Shown here in pieces: positions 24,635-35,200 of a stretch of 64,000 bases of DNA. The notes beneath the pieces are model-generated. The model was not told the DNA's origin, made no database searches, and was given only the letters and a program-made list of their open reading frames with translations. The stretch's first letter is position 1. Each line of letters begins with the position of its first letter. The position numbers and the translations under genes were made by a program. The stretch is taken from the NCBI GenBank assembly GCA_947488605.1, contig CANKZJ010000010.1:22608-86607 (forward strand), in the 5' to 3' direction. The stretch is from an uncultured Paracoccaceae bacterium (GTDB lineage Bacteria > Pseudomonadota > Alphaproteobacteria > Rhodobacterales > Rhodobacteraceae).

Positions 24635-25654
24635 ATGAGCAAACGTATTCTGCTGACCGGTGGTGCCGGCTTTATCGGGTCGCACACATATGTCGCCCTG
24701 ACCGCCGCAGGATTTGACGTCGTGATCCTTGATAGTTTCGAGAATGCACAGCCTGATGTGCCGGACCGGCTGGCCCAGATTTCAGGGGCTAAGGTTGATG
24801 TCATCCGCGCAGATATTCGCAATCCGGCGCAAATGGCCGCCGCATTCGAGGGGCAGGCATTTGATGGCGTCGTCCATTTTGCCGCCAAGAAAAGCATCCC
24901 CGAAGGCGAAGCCGACCCTGCACTTTATTACCGGGTCAATTTTGAAGGGCTGATGAATGTCGCAGAAGCCGCCGTTGCCAATGGTGTGAAGGCGTTTGTC
25001 TTTTCGTCCAGTGCCGCCGTGTATGGCAATGCCGAGAGCATGCCAATTGTCGAAGAAACCCCTATTGCCCCCGAAAACACCTATGCGCGGACCAAGGCGA
25101 TGGGTGAGGCGTATTTGCAAGATCTCGCACGGGTAAACCCGGGTCTGGCGGTCGGCATTTTGCGCTATTTCAATCCGGTGGGCGCGCATCCATCGGGGCT
25201 GATTGGCGAAGATCCGTTTCAGCCACCCACCAATTTGGTGCCGGTCATGGCGCAGGTGGCAACTGGTCGTTTGCCGCAAATCAAGATCTTTGGTGGCGAC
25301 TATCCAACCGAAGATGGCACTGGTGTGCGCGACTACATCCATGTCGAGGATCTGGCGCGCGGGCATGTTTTATCGCTAGAAGCTTTGCTGCAAACAGGGA
25401 CCGGCCATCTTGTCAATCTGGGCACCGGGCGTGGCCACAGCGTGCTGGACGTTTTGCGCGCCTATGAGGCCGTGCTGGGTCGTGATCTGCCGCATAGTAT
25501 TGTGGACCGACGGCCCGGTGATGCGGCGGTGTCCTTTGCATCGGTTGCGCGGGCGCAGGATTTGCTTGGGTTTAGCGCGCGTTTGGGTTTGGCCGAAATG
25601 TGTGCCAGCAATTGGGCGTTTTCAGGTGCGCAAACCGCTGATCAGGTGACTTAG
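24635..25654 (+). CDS. galE: UDP-glucose 4-epimerase
   Basis: A 339-residue extended SDR epimerase. GGAGFIGSH is the NAD-binding motif at about 8-16, SSSAAVYG the Ser-containing strand, and Tyr-Lys of YARTKAMGE the catalytic pair. The GalE-typical segments [20 protein letters not shown] and [24 protein letters not shown] are all present. The enzyme interconverts UDP-glucose and UDP-galactose (possibly the N-acetyl forms). A GGGA-type ribosome-binding site is not obvious; AACGAG lies just upstream. The stop interlocks with the manC stop in a TTAG overlap. Confidence 0.93.
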   Translation: MSKRILLTGGAGFIGSHTYVALTAAGFDVVILDSFENAQPDVPDRLAQISGAKVDVIRADIRNPAQMAAAFEGQAFDGVVHFAAKKSIPEGEADPALYYRVNFEGLMNVAEAAVANGVKAFVFSSSAAVYGNAESMPIVEETPIAPENTYARTKAMGEAYLQDLARVNPGLAVGILRYFNPVGAHPSGLIGEDPFQPPTNLVPVMAQVATGRLPQIKIFGGDYPTEDGTGVRDYIHVEDLARGHVLSLEALLQTGTGHLVNLGTGRGHSVLDVLRAYEAVLGRDLPHSIVDRRPGDAAVSFASVARAQDLLGFSARLGLAEMCASNWAFSGAQTADQVT

Positions 25655-27087
25655 GCCCGCCCGTATTTATCCTCGAACCGCACGATATCATCTTCGCCCA
25701 GATAGCTGCCTGATTGTACTTCGATCAGGTCAAGCGGGATCTTCCCGGGGTTTTCCAGCGCGTGGATTTCACCAAGCGGGATATACGTGGATTCGTTCTC
25801 GGACAGCAGAATTGTCTCTTCGCCGCGGGTGACTTTGGCGCAACCCCGCACGACGACCCAATGTTCGGCGCGGTGGTGGTGTTTTTGCACCGATAGCTTT
25901 GCGCCGGGGTTCACGGTGATCCGCTTGACCTGATGTCTGTCGTCGATGTCGATACTGTCGTATTTGCCCCAAGGCCGGTAGACGACGCGGTGGTGGTTCA
26001 GCTCTGGCCGGTCCTGTGCCGTCATTTGCGCGACCAGTTCTTTGATCTGATCGACCTTTGCTTTGGGGGCTACAAATACTGCGTCTTTGGTTTCGATCAC
26101 GACCATGTCGGTTAGACCGACGGCGGCGACCATGCGGCTGCCTGCGTTGATATAGTTGCCGCTACCATTCAGGCTCAGCACATCGCCGATTTCACAATTG
26201 CCATCCGCGTCTTTGTCGGATGCATCCCAAAGGGCCGCCCAAGACCCGATATCGCTCCAGCCTGCGTCGATGGGCACGACAACGGCGTCGCTGGTTTTTT
26301 CCATCACGGCATAGTCGATGGAATCGTCGGGGCAGGCCAAAAATGCGGCTTCGTCGAAGCGCAAGAAATCCAGATCGCCTTGCTTGCCCGCAAACGCGGC
26401 ATTGCAGGCGGTCAGAATATCGGGGCGGTATTTTTCAAGTTCTTCCAGATAGCGGCTGGCGCGGAACAAAAAGATGCCCGCGTTCCAATAATATCCACCA
26501 GCGGCAAGGTATTGTTCGGCGGTGGCCAGGTCGGGTTTTTCGACAAAGGCATCGACGGCACACGCGTCCGTATCAGCGACCGGCGCGCCTGCGCGAATAT
26601 AGCCATAGCCGGTTTCCGGTCTGGAAGGTGCCACGCCAAAGGTCACCAGACGGCCTGCTTGCGCCAGTGGCATTGCGCCCTGTACGGCAGTCGTGAAGCT
26701 GTTCGTATCGCTTATTTTGTGATCAGCGGGCATGACCAACAGGATCGGATCGTCGCCCAAAGATGTTGCTTCTAATGCGACCAATGCAATCGCGGGCGCG
26801 GTGTTGCGTCCGGCAGGTTCCAGCAGGATCATCGCTTTGCCGTTGGTTGTTTGGCGCATTTGTTCTGCGGCCAGAAAGCGGGTTTCCTCGTTGCAGATGA
26901 CGAAAGGTGCGGCACACGGCAGGCCCGCCGTGCGCGCAACCGTGTCTTGCAGCATCGTGGTTGTGCCATCGAGCGATAGGTATTGTTTGGCATAATGCTT
27001 GCGCGACAGCGGCCATAGCCGGGTGCCGGACCCACCAGCAAGAATGACCGGCAAAAGGCGTGTTTCCGTTTGGGATGATGGGGTCAT
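25651..27087 (-). CDS. manC: Mannose-1-phosphate guanylyltransferase / mannose-6-phosphate isomerase
   Basis: A 478-residue bifunctional type II enzyme. The nucleotidyltransferase domain (about 1-345) starts [24 protein letters not shown], with [25 protein letters not shown] as the sugar-phosphate binding region. The C-terminal cupin (about 365-478) has [20 protein letters not shown] and the [11 protein letters not shown] metal site. Together they make GDP-mannose from fructose-6-phosphate with the phosphomannomutase gene that lies just upstream in the same operon. GDP-mannose feeds mannosyl and fucosyl-type donors for the glycosyltransferases around it. Confidence 0.95.
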   Translation of the reverse strand: MTPSSQTETRLLPVILAGGSGTRLWPLSRKHYAKQYLSLDGTTTMLQDTVARTAGLPCAAPFVICNEETRFLAAEQMRQTTNGKAMILLEPAGRNTAPAIALVALEATSLGDDPILLVMPADHKISDTNSFTTAVQGAMPLAQAGRLVTFGVAPSRPETGYGYIRAGAPVADTDACAVDAFVEKPDLATAEQYLAAGGYYWNAGIFLFRASRYLEELEKYRPDILTACNAAFAGKQGDLDFLRFDEAAFLACPDDSIDYAVMEKTSDAVVVPIDAGWSDIGSWAALWDASDKDADGNCEIGDVLSLNGSGNYINAGSRMVAAVGLTDMVVIETKDAVFVAPKAKVDQIKELVAQMTAQDRPELNHHRVVYRPWGKYDSIDIDDRHQVKRITVNPGAKLSVQKHHHRAEHWVVVRGCAKVTRGEETILLSENESTYIPLGEIHALENPGKIPLDLIEVQSGSYLGEDDIVRFEDKYGRA

Positions 27088-27148
27088 AATTTGGCTCCCG
27101 CATTAGGTCTTAACAATACAATAACGATCTTGGCGATAGATGTCGCCT

Positions 27149-28537
27149 TCATGCAGTTGACGCGGTTAAAAGGCCCTTGATCAGCGCTACTTTGTCCGCA
27201 ACCAACGCTGCATTGCCGCGGCTTTCCACGTTCAACCGGATAACAGGTTCAGTGTTAGACGCCCGCAGATTAAAGCGCCAGTCCGCGAATGCGACGCTGA
27301 CCCCGTCCGTTTTGTCGATAGAAGCCGCGTCGGGTGCGAAATGCGCGACTGTGTTTTTCATCGCTTCTTGTGGGTCGGACAGGCGAAAGTTGATTTCGCC
27401 AGATGATGGGAATGCAGCAGCACTAGCGCTGACCAATGCTGACAGCGATTGACCGGTGCGTCCCATCAGTTCGCAGACCAGTAACCACGGGATCATGCCG
27501 CTATCGCAATAGCAAAAGTCGCGGAAATAGTGGTGCGCGGACATCTCGCCACCGTAAACGGCCTGATGTTCGCGCAACATCTGTTTGAGGAACACATGGC
27601 CGGTTTTGGATTGAATTGCCGTGCCGCCGCGCGTCTTGACGATATCGAGGATGCTCCAGACGACACGGGGGTCATGGACGATTTTCGCACCCGGTTCCTT
27701 TTCAAGAAACGCAGCGGCTAAAAGGCCCACAACATATTCGCCCGGTATGAACGCGCCGTGTTCGTCAAAGAAAAAGCAGCGATCAAAATCGCCGTCAAAG
27801 GCCACGCCAAGGTCTGCGCCCTCCGCGATGACCACATCACGGGTCGCGGGCTGGTTTTCGGGCAAAAGCGGGTTGGGGATGCCGTTTGGAAATGTGGGAT
27901 CAGGGTCCAGAAAGACGTCGATGAATTCGAGCGGCGTGCCTTGCCTGTGCAGGCTGTCCTTGATGACTTGATACGCGGGCGCTGCCGCCCCGTTGCCGCA
28001 GTTCACGACGACCTTAAGCGGGCGCAGCATGTCGGGGGCGATAAAGGATGTCACTTTGTCGGTGTAAGCGCTGCGCGCTGCGGCGTCGATCAAAGTGGAT
28101 GTTCCATTTGCCCGGCTCTCGCGAAAATTCTCTGCTTCAGCCAGCGCCTTGATTTGTGCGAATTCTTTGCCGGGATCAAGCGGGAGCGATTGCGCGCCAA
28201 CCATCTTCATACCATTATAATTGATCGGATTATGCGAGGCTGTGACCTCAATCCCGCCGTCTGCATCAAAGTGGGACGTCGCAAAATACATCTCTTCGGT
28301 GCCTGCCAACCCGATATCAAGCACGTCGCATCCTGCGTCCATCAGACCTTTTGCGACAGCAGCTTTCAGCGCGGCAGAGGTGGCCCTTGCGTCGTACCCG
28401 ACCACAACTTTGCCCGCTTGCAAGACCTCTGCAAAGGCGCGGCCGATGCGGTAAGCGACGTCTTCGTTGATTGTCTCGTCAAGAACACCGCGAATGTCGT
28501 AGGCTTTGAAACAGTCAAGTGATCGGATTTTTTGCAT
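27149..28537 (-). CDS. Phosphomannomutase/phosphoglucomutase
   Basis: A 462-residue alpha-D-phosphohexomutase with four domains. The phosphoserine loop is EVTASHNPINYNGMK, the metal loop is AFDGDFDRCFFFDEHG, the sugar-specificity loop is GGEMSAHHYFRDFCYCDSGMIP, and the C-terminal phosphate-binding loop is RASNTEPVIRLNVESR. It interconverts mannose- or glucose-6-phosphate and the 1-phosphate. It is directly upstream of manC (61-bp gap) and downstream of a GT2 gene, so all three form a GDP-mannose and transfer unit. Confidence 0.94.
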   Translation of the reverse strand: MQKIRSLDCFKAYDIRGVLDETINEDVAYRIGRAFAEVLQAGKVVVGYDARATSAALKAAVAKGLMDAGCDVLDIGLAGTEEMYFATSHFDADGGIEVTASHNPINYNGMKMVGAQSLPLDPGKEFAQIKALAEAENFRESRANGTSTLIDAAARSAYTDKVTSFIAPDMLRPLKVVVNCGNGAAAPAYQVIKDSLHRQGTPLEFIDVFLDPDPTFPNGIPNPLLPENQPATRDVVIAEGADLGVAFDGDFDRCFFFDEHGAFIPGEYVVGLLAAAFLEKEPGAKIVHDPRVVWSILDIVKTRGGTAIQSKTGHVFLKQMLREHQAVYGGEMSAHHYFRDFCYCDSGMIPWLLVCELMGRTGQSLSALVSASAAAFPSSGEINFRLSDPQEAMKNTVAHFAPDAASIDKTDGVSVAFADWRFNLRASNTEPVIRLNVESRGNAALVADKVALIKGLLTASTA

Positions 28538-28566
28538 GGGCTGTCTTTCAATAAATCACTTTGAGA

Positions 28567-29427
28567 TTATTCGCGTCCACGGCGCCAAGCGACGTTATCT
28601 TCGCCTTTGGTGCGGCGCGCACGCGCATTGCTGGCCAAATAGACCAGTACAAATACGGCTGATGCAATCGGCGTGCGTAACAGGCGCAGCGCGTTGCCGG
28701 ATGATGTGTTGATTTCGCTGTCATTGGCCGTCAGCGCGGGGAATCTTTCCGCCAACTCTATGTTGCCTTCGCGCCAGCGGTGGCGCACGTGAACCAGATT
28801 GTTGAAACCTTCTGGTAGCGGCCAATCATAACCCGCTTTTGTTTTGTGCCGTTCAGTGGGGGCGAACTGCAACCGCACAAAGCGATCATCAGCGATGATA
28901 TCGGGGAATTTACCCCAACGCGCGCGCCCTGCACCGTTCATCGCATAAAGGCCAATTCCGGGCACGCCGTCGCGGAAAAACGGCATATTCGTCCAGACCT
29001 TGGCATAGGCGCGACTGATAAAGCTTGCGGGACGCGGGACACGTACCGCGCCACTGGCATAGACGGGTGTAGGCCGGTCAAGAATTTCCAATAGCTCGGC
29101 CAGGATGGGTGGCTCAATGACAACATCTGCGTCAATGAAAACGCGGTTTTCGTGACTTGCGCTAACTTCGGCCACATTCAAGGCATTGATTTTGTTTCCA
29201 ATTTCAATATCGAGCACGCGTAGCTTAAAACCAGCAGCGGCAAATGCAGGTTCCATTTCATTGGAGAGTTCTACAGTGCGATCTTGGCATCCATTCGCTG
29301 CAACGATGACTTCTACGCCATGATCGGTTGGTAGATTGGTCTGCGCCAAGACGGCGTTCAAACAGGTTTGAATACAGCTTTCCTCGTTATTGCTGGGGAT
29401 AATGATGGAAAGCAAAGATCGATCCAA
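28567..29427 (-). CDS. Glycosyltransferase family 2
   Basis: A 286-residue GT-A-fold enzyme. The start is LLSIIIPSNNEESCIQTCLNAVLAQ, the nucleotide-binding region runs VIVAANGCQDRTVELS, and the metal-binding DAD-like motif is in NRVFIDADVVIE. A late IIADDRFVRLQFAPTER gives the acceptor-side acidic pair. A hydrophobic C-terminal segment (LLRTPIASAVFVLVYLASN) and Arg-rich tail could anchor it. The substrate is unknown; position upstream of phosphomannomutase and manC suggests a mannosyl or related transferase. The 250-bp gap to the divergent aminotransferase gene contains only short AT-rich promoter-like stretches. Confidence 0.88.
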   Translation of the reverse strand: MDRSLLSIIIPSNNEESCIQTCLNAVLAQTNLPTDHGVEVIVAANGCQDRTVELSNEMEPAFAAAGFKLRVLDIEIGNKINALNVAEVSASHENRVFIDADVVIEPPILAELLEILDRPTPVYASGAVRVPRPASFISRAYAKVWTNMPFFRDGVPGIGLYAMNGAGRARWGKFPDIIADDRFVRLQFAPTERHKTKAGYDWPLPEGFNNLVHVRHRWREGNIELAERFPALTANDSEINTSSGNALRLLRTPIASAVFVLVYLASNARARRTKGEDNVAWRRGRE

Positions 29428-29678
29428 ACCTGACTACCTGATTAGGATATGTCGCCATTTTCGATCCATTGCAAGGATAGGGTCGCATCCCGGCGAGTGC
29501 GCTAGTTTTGGCGGCGAAAGGTGCGGCGATTGGAATAATGGCTACGGCGCACCCATGAAAAAGTAGACAGCAGCAATTGCGCTGTGGCAGCATCGCTTGA
29601 TTACTCAACACGTGATTTCGGGATTACTTTGTTAATGAGTGAAATACCTTACCGCTGTGCCCAACAGAAAGGCAGGCT

Positions 29679-30791
29679 ATGAAACCGCCTGCCATTCATG
29701 TGACCCGTCCGTCCTTGCCGGAACTGGACGATCTGATGCCGTTGCTTCAGTCGATTTGGGAGAGCCACGTGCTCACCAACAATGGCCCGCTTTTGCAACG
29801 GTTCGAGGCAGTGCTGGCCGGGTATTTGGGTGTCGAACATATCTCTTTGGTCGCGAACGGGACGTTGGGCACGGTTCTTGCAATGCAACAGGCGGGTCTG
29901 ACTGACGGCGAGGTCATTACAACGCCGTTTTCGTTTGTCGCAACCACACATGCGATCAAGCAAGCCGGGGCAACGCCGGTATTTGCCGATATTGACCCGG
30001 TCACGCTGAACTTGGACCCCGCCAAGGTCGAAAAGATGATTACCCCGCAAACCCGTGCCATATTGCCCGTGCACGTCTTTGGTTTCCCGTGTGATGTGGC
30101 GGGTTTTGATGATCTGGCCGCCCGTCGTGGTGTGAAGGTGCTTTATGACGCAGCGCATGCTTTTGGGGTCAAGCAAGATGGCCAATCGGTTTTGCATCAC
30201 GGCGAGATGTCTGTGCTGAGCTTTCATGCGACCAAAGTATTCAACACTTTCGAGGGCGGCGCCGTTGTGACCCGTGATCGGGATACCAAGACCGCAATTG
30301 ATCGGCTCGCCAATTTCGGATTTCTTGATCAAGTCAGCGTCGATGCTGTCGGCACAAACGCCAAGATGAACGAGTTTTGTGCGGCGATGGGATTGGCCCA
30401 GCTATGCGGTATTGACGGTGTACTTGCGGCGCGTCGGACGGTTGCCAATCGTTATCTGGACCGCTTGCAAGGGGTGCCGGGGCTGCGTTGCGCTGGTCCG
30501 GCGGACCGCGACGGGCACAACAACTATGCGTTTCCAATTTTGGTCGACCCCGCGTATCACATTGACCGCGATACGCTTTTGGCGCGGCTTGCATCTGAAA
30601 ACATTTTTGCGCGGCGGTATTTTTATCCGCTGATATCCGATCTGGCCCCTTACAATATGCTGCCGTCGGCCGACCCCGCGTGCTTGCCAATTGCGCGCAA
30701 GATGGCGGATCAGATTTTGTGCTTGCCGCTTTATCCTGATCTCGACGAGGCGTCGCAGGATCGGATCATTGATCTGGTTCTCGCCCGGTGA
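29679..30791 (+). CDS. DegT/DnrJ/EryC1/StrS-family sugar aminotransferase
   Basis: A 370-residue PLP enzyme. VANGTLGTVLAMQQAG is the phosphate-binding loop, VLYDAAHAFGVK holds the PLP-nitrogen Asp, and Lys186 in SFHATKVFNTFEGGAVV is the Schiff-base Lys. The family converts keto-deoxy nucleotide sugars to amino sugars. The closest flavour is that of dTDP-4-amino or 3-amino sugar synthases such as FdtB or VioA, judged only from the loop pattern. The rmlAB genes in the window could supply the dTDP-4-keto-6-deoxyglucose substrate. It heads the plus-strand run leading to the PKS. Confidence 0.88.
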   Translation: MKPPAIHVTRPSLPELDDLMPLLQSIWESHVLTNNGPLLQRFEAVLAGYLGVEHISLVANGTLGTVLAMQQAGLTDGEVITTPFSFVATTHAIKQAGATPVFADIDPVTLNLDPAKVEKMITPQTRAILPVHVFGFPCDVAGFDDLAARRGVKVLYDAAHAFGVKQDGQSVLHHGEMSVLSFHATKVFNTFEGGAVVTRDRDTKTAIDRLANFGFLDQVSVDAVGTNAKMNEFCAAMGLAQLCGIDGVLAARRTVANRYLDRLQGVPGLRCAGPADRDGHNNYAFPILVDPAYHIDRDTLLARLASENIFARRYFYPLISDLAPYNMLPSADPACLPIARKMADQILCLPLYPDLDEASQDRIIDLVLAR

Positions 30792-30798
30792 CCGATCG

Positions 30799-32010
30799 AT
30801 GATTGATGTCCCCAGCCACGAGTTGATCGTTCTTCCGGTCCTCAAAGCGGTGCGCGGCCCACGCGGCGGGCTTGTCTTGACGGAGAAATACATGAACGGC
30901 GCCGAAGGTTACGCCAAGACATGGCCGGGTCCTGTGACAAGCCTCGTTGAACTGATGACGGTGCCGACAACCGATATGGACCATGTCGAGGTGATGCCGG
31001 GCGAGGCTGCAACCGGGCTGGAGTTGCGCCCCGGGGACCCTGACGCCTTGGCCGAAAGACTAAAGAACGCAGCACTCGTCACGACCTTTTTGTCCCCGTT
31101 TGAATTGCCAACAGCAAAGCTGTGCCAGCGTTTGGGTGTGCCGATCGCGTTTGTGAGCGAATATACAGTGAAGACCGAAATGCAGATCATCGCCGCTGAA
31201 GTCACGAACCCCTTACGCCGGATGCGGCGTCGCCAATGGATCAGAGGTGCCGAACGCAAGCGACGCGAGGCGCTAAAGTTGGCGGCGGGTCTGCAATGCA
31301 GCGGAACACCGACCTTTGACGCCTACAAAGATGCCACTGGCAACGCTTTGTTGTTCTTTGATAACCGCGTGCCAATAGACGATGTGATCTCGGACGACGC
31401 GCTGGATGAGAAAACCAAAGAGATTGTGAAAGGGCAGCCTTTGCGCCTGATTTTTGGCGGGCGTTTCATCGCAATGAAAGGCGTCACGGACCTTGCACCT
31501 TTTGCCGATGCCTTGCGCCGCCGAAATGTCCCGTTTCAGTTGGATATCTATGGCGACGGTCCGCTTTTGGCCGCAGTAGAACAACAAATAAGCGAGCTGG
31601 ATCTGAAAGATCACGTTAAGCTGCTCGGGGCTGTTGATTTCGCAACAGATTGGGTGCCAAGGCTAAAGCGCGCCGCTGATCTGTTCATCTGCTGCCACCC
31701 GCAAGGTGATCCTTCAAGCACGTATCCCGAGGTTATGGCCTGCGGTGTACCCATTGCCGGCTACGATAACGAGGCGCTGGAAGGTATCATTGCGCACTCG
31801 CAGGCAGGTTGGGCCACACCGACCCGCGATCTTGAGGCGCTCGTGGACGTGGTTGAGCGGCTTAATCAAGACCGATCTGAACTGGCAAGTGCCGCGCGCC
31901 GTGCGCGCGATTTTGCAGCACAGCATGCGTTTGAGATCACGATGGCACGCCGCACACAGCACCTGATTGATGCAAGCCGTTTGCCAACACATCTTAAGGG
32001 TGTGCATTAA
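30799..32010 (+). CDS. Glycosyltransferase family 4 (GT-B)
   Basis: A 403-residue GT-B enzyme. The N-terminal domain is divergent and lacks the usual Gly-rich loop. The C-terminal domain has LRLIFGGRFIAMKGVTDLA, IYGDGPLLAAVE and the E-x7-E-type donor motif YPEVMACGVPIAGYDNEALEG. Donor and acceptor are unknown. The ATG at 30799 begins eight bases after the aminotransferase stop; the longer open frame from 30691 is read out of the aminotransferase gene. A 218-bp gap without clear features separates it from the PKS gene. Confidence 0.85.
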   Translation: MIDVPSHELIVLPVLKAVRGPRGGLVLTEKYMNGAEGYAKTWPGPVTSLVELMTVPTTDMDHVEVMPGEAATGLELRPGDPDALAERLKNAALVTTFLSPFELPTAKLCQRLGVPIAFVSEYTVKTEMQIIAAEVTNPLRRMRRRQWIRGAERKRREALKLAAGLQCSGTPTFDAYKDATGNALLFFDNRVPIDDVISDDALDEKTKEIVKGQPLRLIFGGRFIAMKGVTDLAPFADALRRRNVPFQLDIYGDGPLLAAVEQQISELDLKDHVKLLGAVDFATDWVPRLKRAADLFICCHPQGDPSSTYPEVMACGVPIAGYDNEALEGIIAHSQAGWATPTRDLEALVDVVERLNQDRSELASAARRARDFAAQHAFEITMARRTQHLIDASRLPTHLKGVH

Positions 32011-32228
32011 CCTTGTGCGGCTGCTAATTTTTTACGACAACCTGAAAACCCGTCACAATATTGTCCAAATCAGGCTTATGATAAGCGTTCGTGATGATGG
32101 GGACAGTCAGGGTTTCCAGACCCTGCTTTTTATTGATGAATGCCTTTATCATGCACGGAAAATAACTTAGTTTCGTCTTTGGTCGTGCGTATGCCGAAGG
32201 CGTATATTGATGACATGTGGTTGATTTA

Positions 32229-35200
32229 ATGAGTCTCGATTTAACAAAGGCTGATATTGCCGAAACCGACATTGCCATTGTCGGCATGGCCGCGCATTTG
32301 CCCGGCTCCGATACGGTGGATGCCTATTGGGACAATCTCAAGAACGGCATCGAATCGATCCGGCACCACAGCAAGGAAGCGTTGCTGGCGTCAGGCGAAG
32401 CCGCGCACCGCATGAACCGCCCCGACTATGTCCCTGCCTCCGCACCGTTGCAGGGTTATCAGAATTTTGACACTGAATTTTTCGGTCTTTCCGCCAAAGA
32501 AGCCGCGATCATGGACCCGCAGCATCGCCGTTTCCTTGAGGTGTCTTGGGAAGCCTTGGAAAATGCAGGCCATATGCCCGAACATGCCAAAGGTCCAATT
32601 GGCGTTTTTGCGGGCTGCGGCATGGGCAGCTATTTCTACTTCAATATCTGTTCAAACCCCAAGCTGGTGGATAATGTAGGCTTGTTTCTGCTGCGCCATA
32701 CCGGCAACGACAAGGATTTCCTATCAACGCGCCTGAGCCATATCCTTGACCTCAAAGGGCCAAGCGTGAATGTGCAGACGGCCTGTTCCACGTCGCTGGT
32801 CGCGACACATTATGCCACTCAGGCTTTATTGTCCGGTGAATGCGACACCGCCCTTGCCGGTGGCGTCACAATCGAGTTTCCGCAGGATCGCGGCTACATC
32901 TTCAAAGAAGGCGAGGTCCTGTCACCTGATGGCCATTGCCATGCGTTTGACCACCGTGCGCAAGGCACCGTCTTTGGGTCGGGCGCTGGCGTTGTCGTGA
33001 TGCGTCGCCTCAAGGATGCGATTGCAGATGGCGATCATATCTGGGCCGTGATCAAAGGCACTGCTGTCAACAATGATGGCGCCGCCAAGGCGGGCTATCT
33101 TGCCCCGTCGGTCGATGGACAAGCCGAGGCGATTGCCGAAGCGCAGATGATCGCCGACACCCCCGCCGACACGATCGACTACATCGAATGCCACGGCACC
33201 GGCACATATCTGGGCGACCCGATCGAGGTCGCGGCGCTGACACAAGCTTTTAGCGAGACCACGGATGAAGTTGGTTTCTGCCGCATCGGGTCGGTGAAAA
33301 CCAACATCGGGCATCTTGATACGGCGGCCGGTGTGGCCAGCCTGATCAAGGCGTCGCTTGCTTTGCATCACAAACAAATTCCCGCGTCTTTAGGGTATGA
33401 AAAGCCTAACCCTTCCATTGATTTCGAAACCTCGCCGTTCAAGGTGAATGACACGCTGACTGATTGGGTCAGCCACAAAGGGCCACGGCGTGCCGGTGTG
33501 AATTCGCTTGGTGTGGGCGGCACGAACGCGCATGTCGTGCTGCAAGAAGCGCCTGATTTGCCGCCGTCTGATGCGTCAGATTGGCCATTCCAAATCCTGA
33601 CGGTTTCGGGGCGTAGCAAAGCGGCGTTGGATGCCAACTCAGCAGCCTTGGCCGCACATTTGCGTGCGAACCCGGATCAGAACCTTGCTGATGTCGCATG
33701 GACTTTGCAAAAGGGGCGTCGTGCGTTTGAACGTCGTCGCGTCGTTGTGGCCGAAACCCACGAAGAGGCCGCAGCACAGCTTGAAAAGAACGACCCGCGC
33801 CGTGCCTTTAGCCATACGGCCCTGGGCGATGACCCAGATTATGTCTTTATGTTTCCCGGTGGCGGCACCCAATACACCGGTATGGGGCGGGACCTTTATG
33901 AGACCGAGCCTGTCTTTGCCGAATGGATGGATAAGGGTCTTGAGATCCTGCAATCCAAACTGGATTTCGATATTCATGCCGTTTGGCTGCCCGAACCCGG
34001 ACACGAAGAGGCCGCCGAGGCGTTGCTGACGCAGCCGTCTGTGCAACTTCCGCTGATTGTGATTGTGGAATACGCGCTGGCCCAATTGTGGATGAATTGG
34101 GATGTGAAACCCACAGCCCTAACAGGGCATTCCTTGGGTGAATACACAGCCGCCTGCCTGTCGGGCGTGATGTCGTTTGAGGACTGCATCGGGCTGGTTT
34201 ATCTGCGCGGATCGCTTCTGGATAAGGTGCCGGGTGGTGGCATGATGGCAGTTGGTCTGCCAGTTGATCAGCTTGTACCCCTTCTGGGCGACGATCTTGA
34301 TCTGGCCGCGGTAAATGCGCCCTCGCTTAGCGTAGCGACAGGTGCGCGCGCGCCTCTTGATGCGCTAGAGGCGCAATTGAAGGCCAAGGAAATTGATTGC
34401 CAGCGTATCCCAGTTGACGTGGCCGGACATTCGCGGATGCTCGACCCGATCCTGAAGGACTTTGGCGATTATTTGCGGTCGATTACACTTAACCCGCCGC
34501 AAATTCCCTTCACCTCGAACAGCAATGGCGCGCTGATCACGGCCGAACAGGCGCAAGACCCGGACTATTGGGTCAACCACCTGCGCGGGACGGTTTATTT
34601 TGCCGATTGCCTGACAACATTGGCCACACCAGAGCGCGTGTTCATCGAAGTCGGCCCCGGCAAGGCGCTGTCTTCGCTTGCGGGTCAGCATGATGATATT
34701 TCCGCCAATCAGGTGATCTCCAGCCTGCGTCACCCCAAGGATGAAATCGCTGATGACGCCTATTTCTTGGCGATGCTTGGCCGGCTTTGGGCTGTTGGCG
34801 GCACGTTTGACTGGGCACAGATTTGGGGCGATGCACGCCGTTTGCGCGTGCCACTACCGACCTATGCGTTCCAACACGCTGCCTATTTTATCGAGCCGGG
34901 CACGGTCACAGCGGACGAGACCAGTGAATGGCTCACCCGCGCTGAAACACCTGAAAACTGGGGATACCGTGCTGCGTGGTTGCCGCGTTATGCGGCCTGC
35001 GATGTGGACGTCACGGGTGATTTGTCCGAGGCGGAAAAGCAAACCTGGCTGGTCTTTGCCGATGACGCTGGTCTGACAGATGCGGTGGCCAAACGGCTGC
35101 GCGATGCAGGCCATGCGGTCGTCACTGTGCACCCTGGCGATACGTTTTCGCGCGATGGCGAAGGTGGCTATTTCATCGCGCCGGAACGTGGCCGCGAAAG

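Noticed and set aside
27758..28522. 254-residue plus-strand frame antisense to phosphomannomutase
   Set aside because: The mutase on the other strand is complete with all active-site loops; the antisense product is Cys/Arg-rich and unlike any protein.
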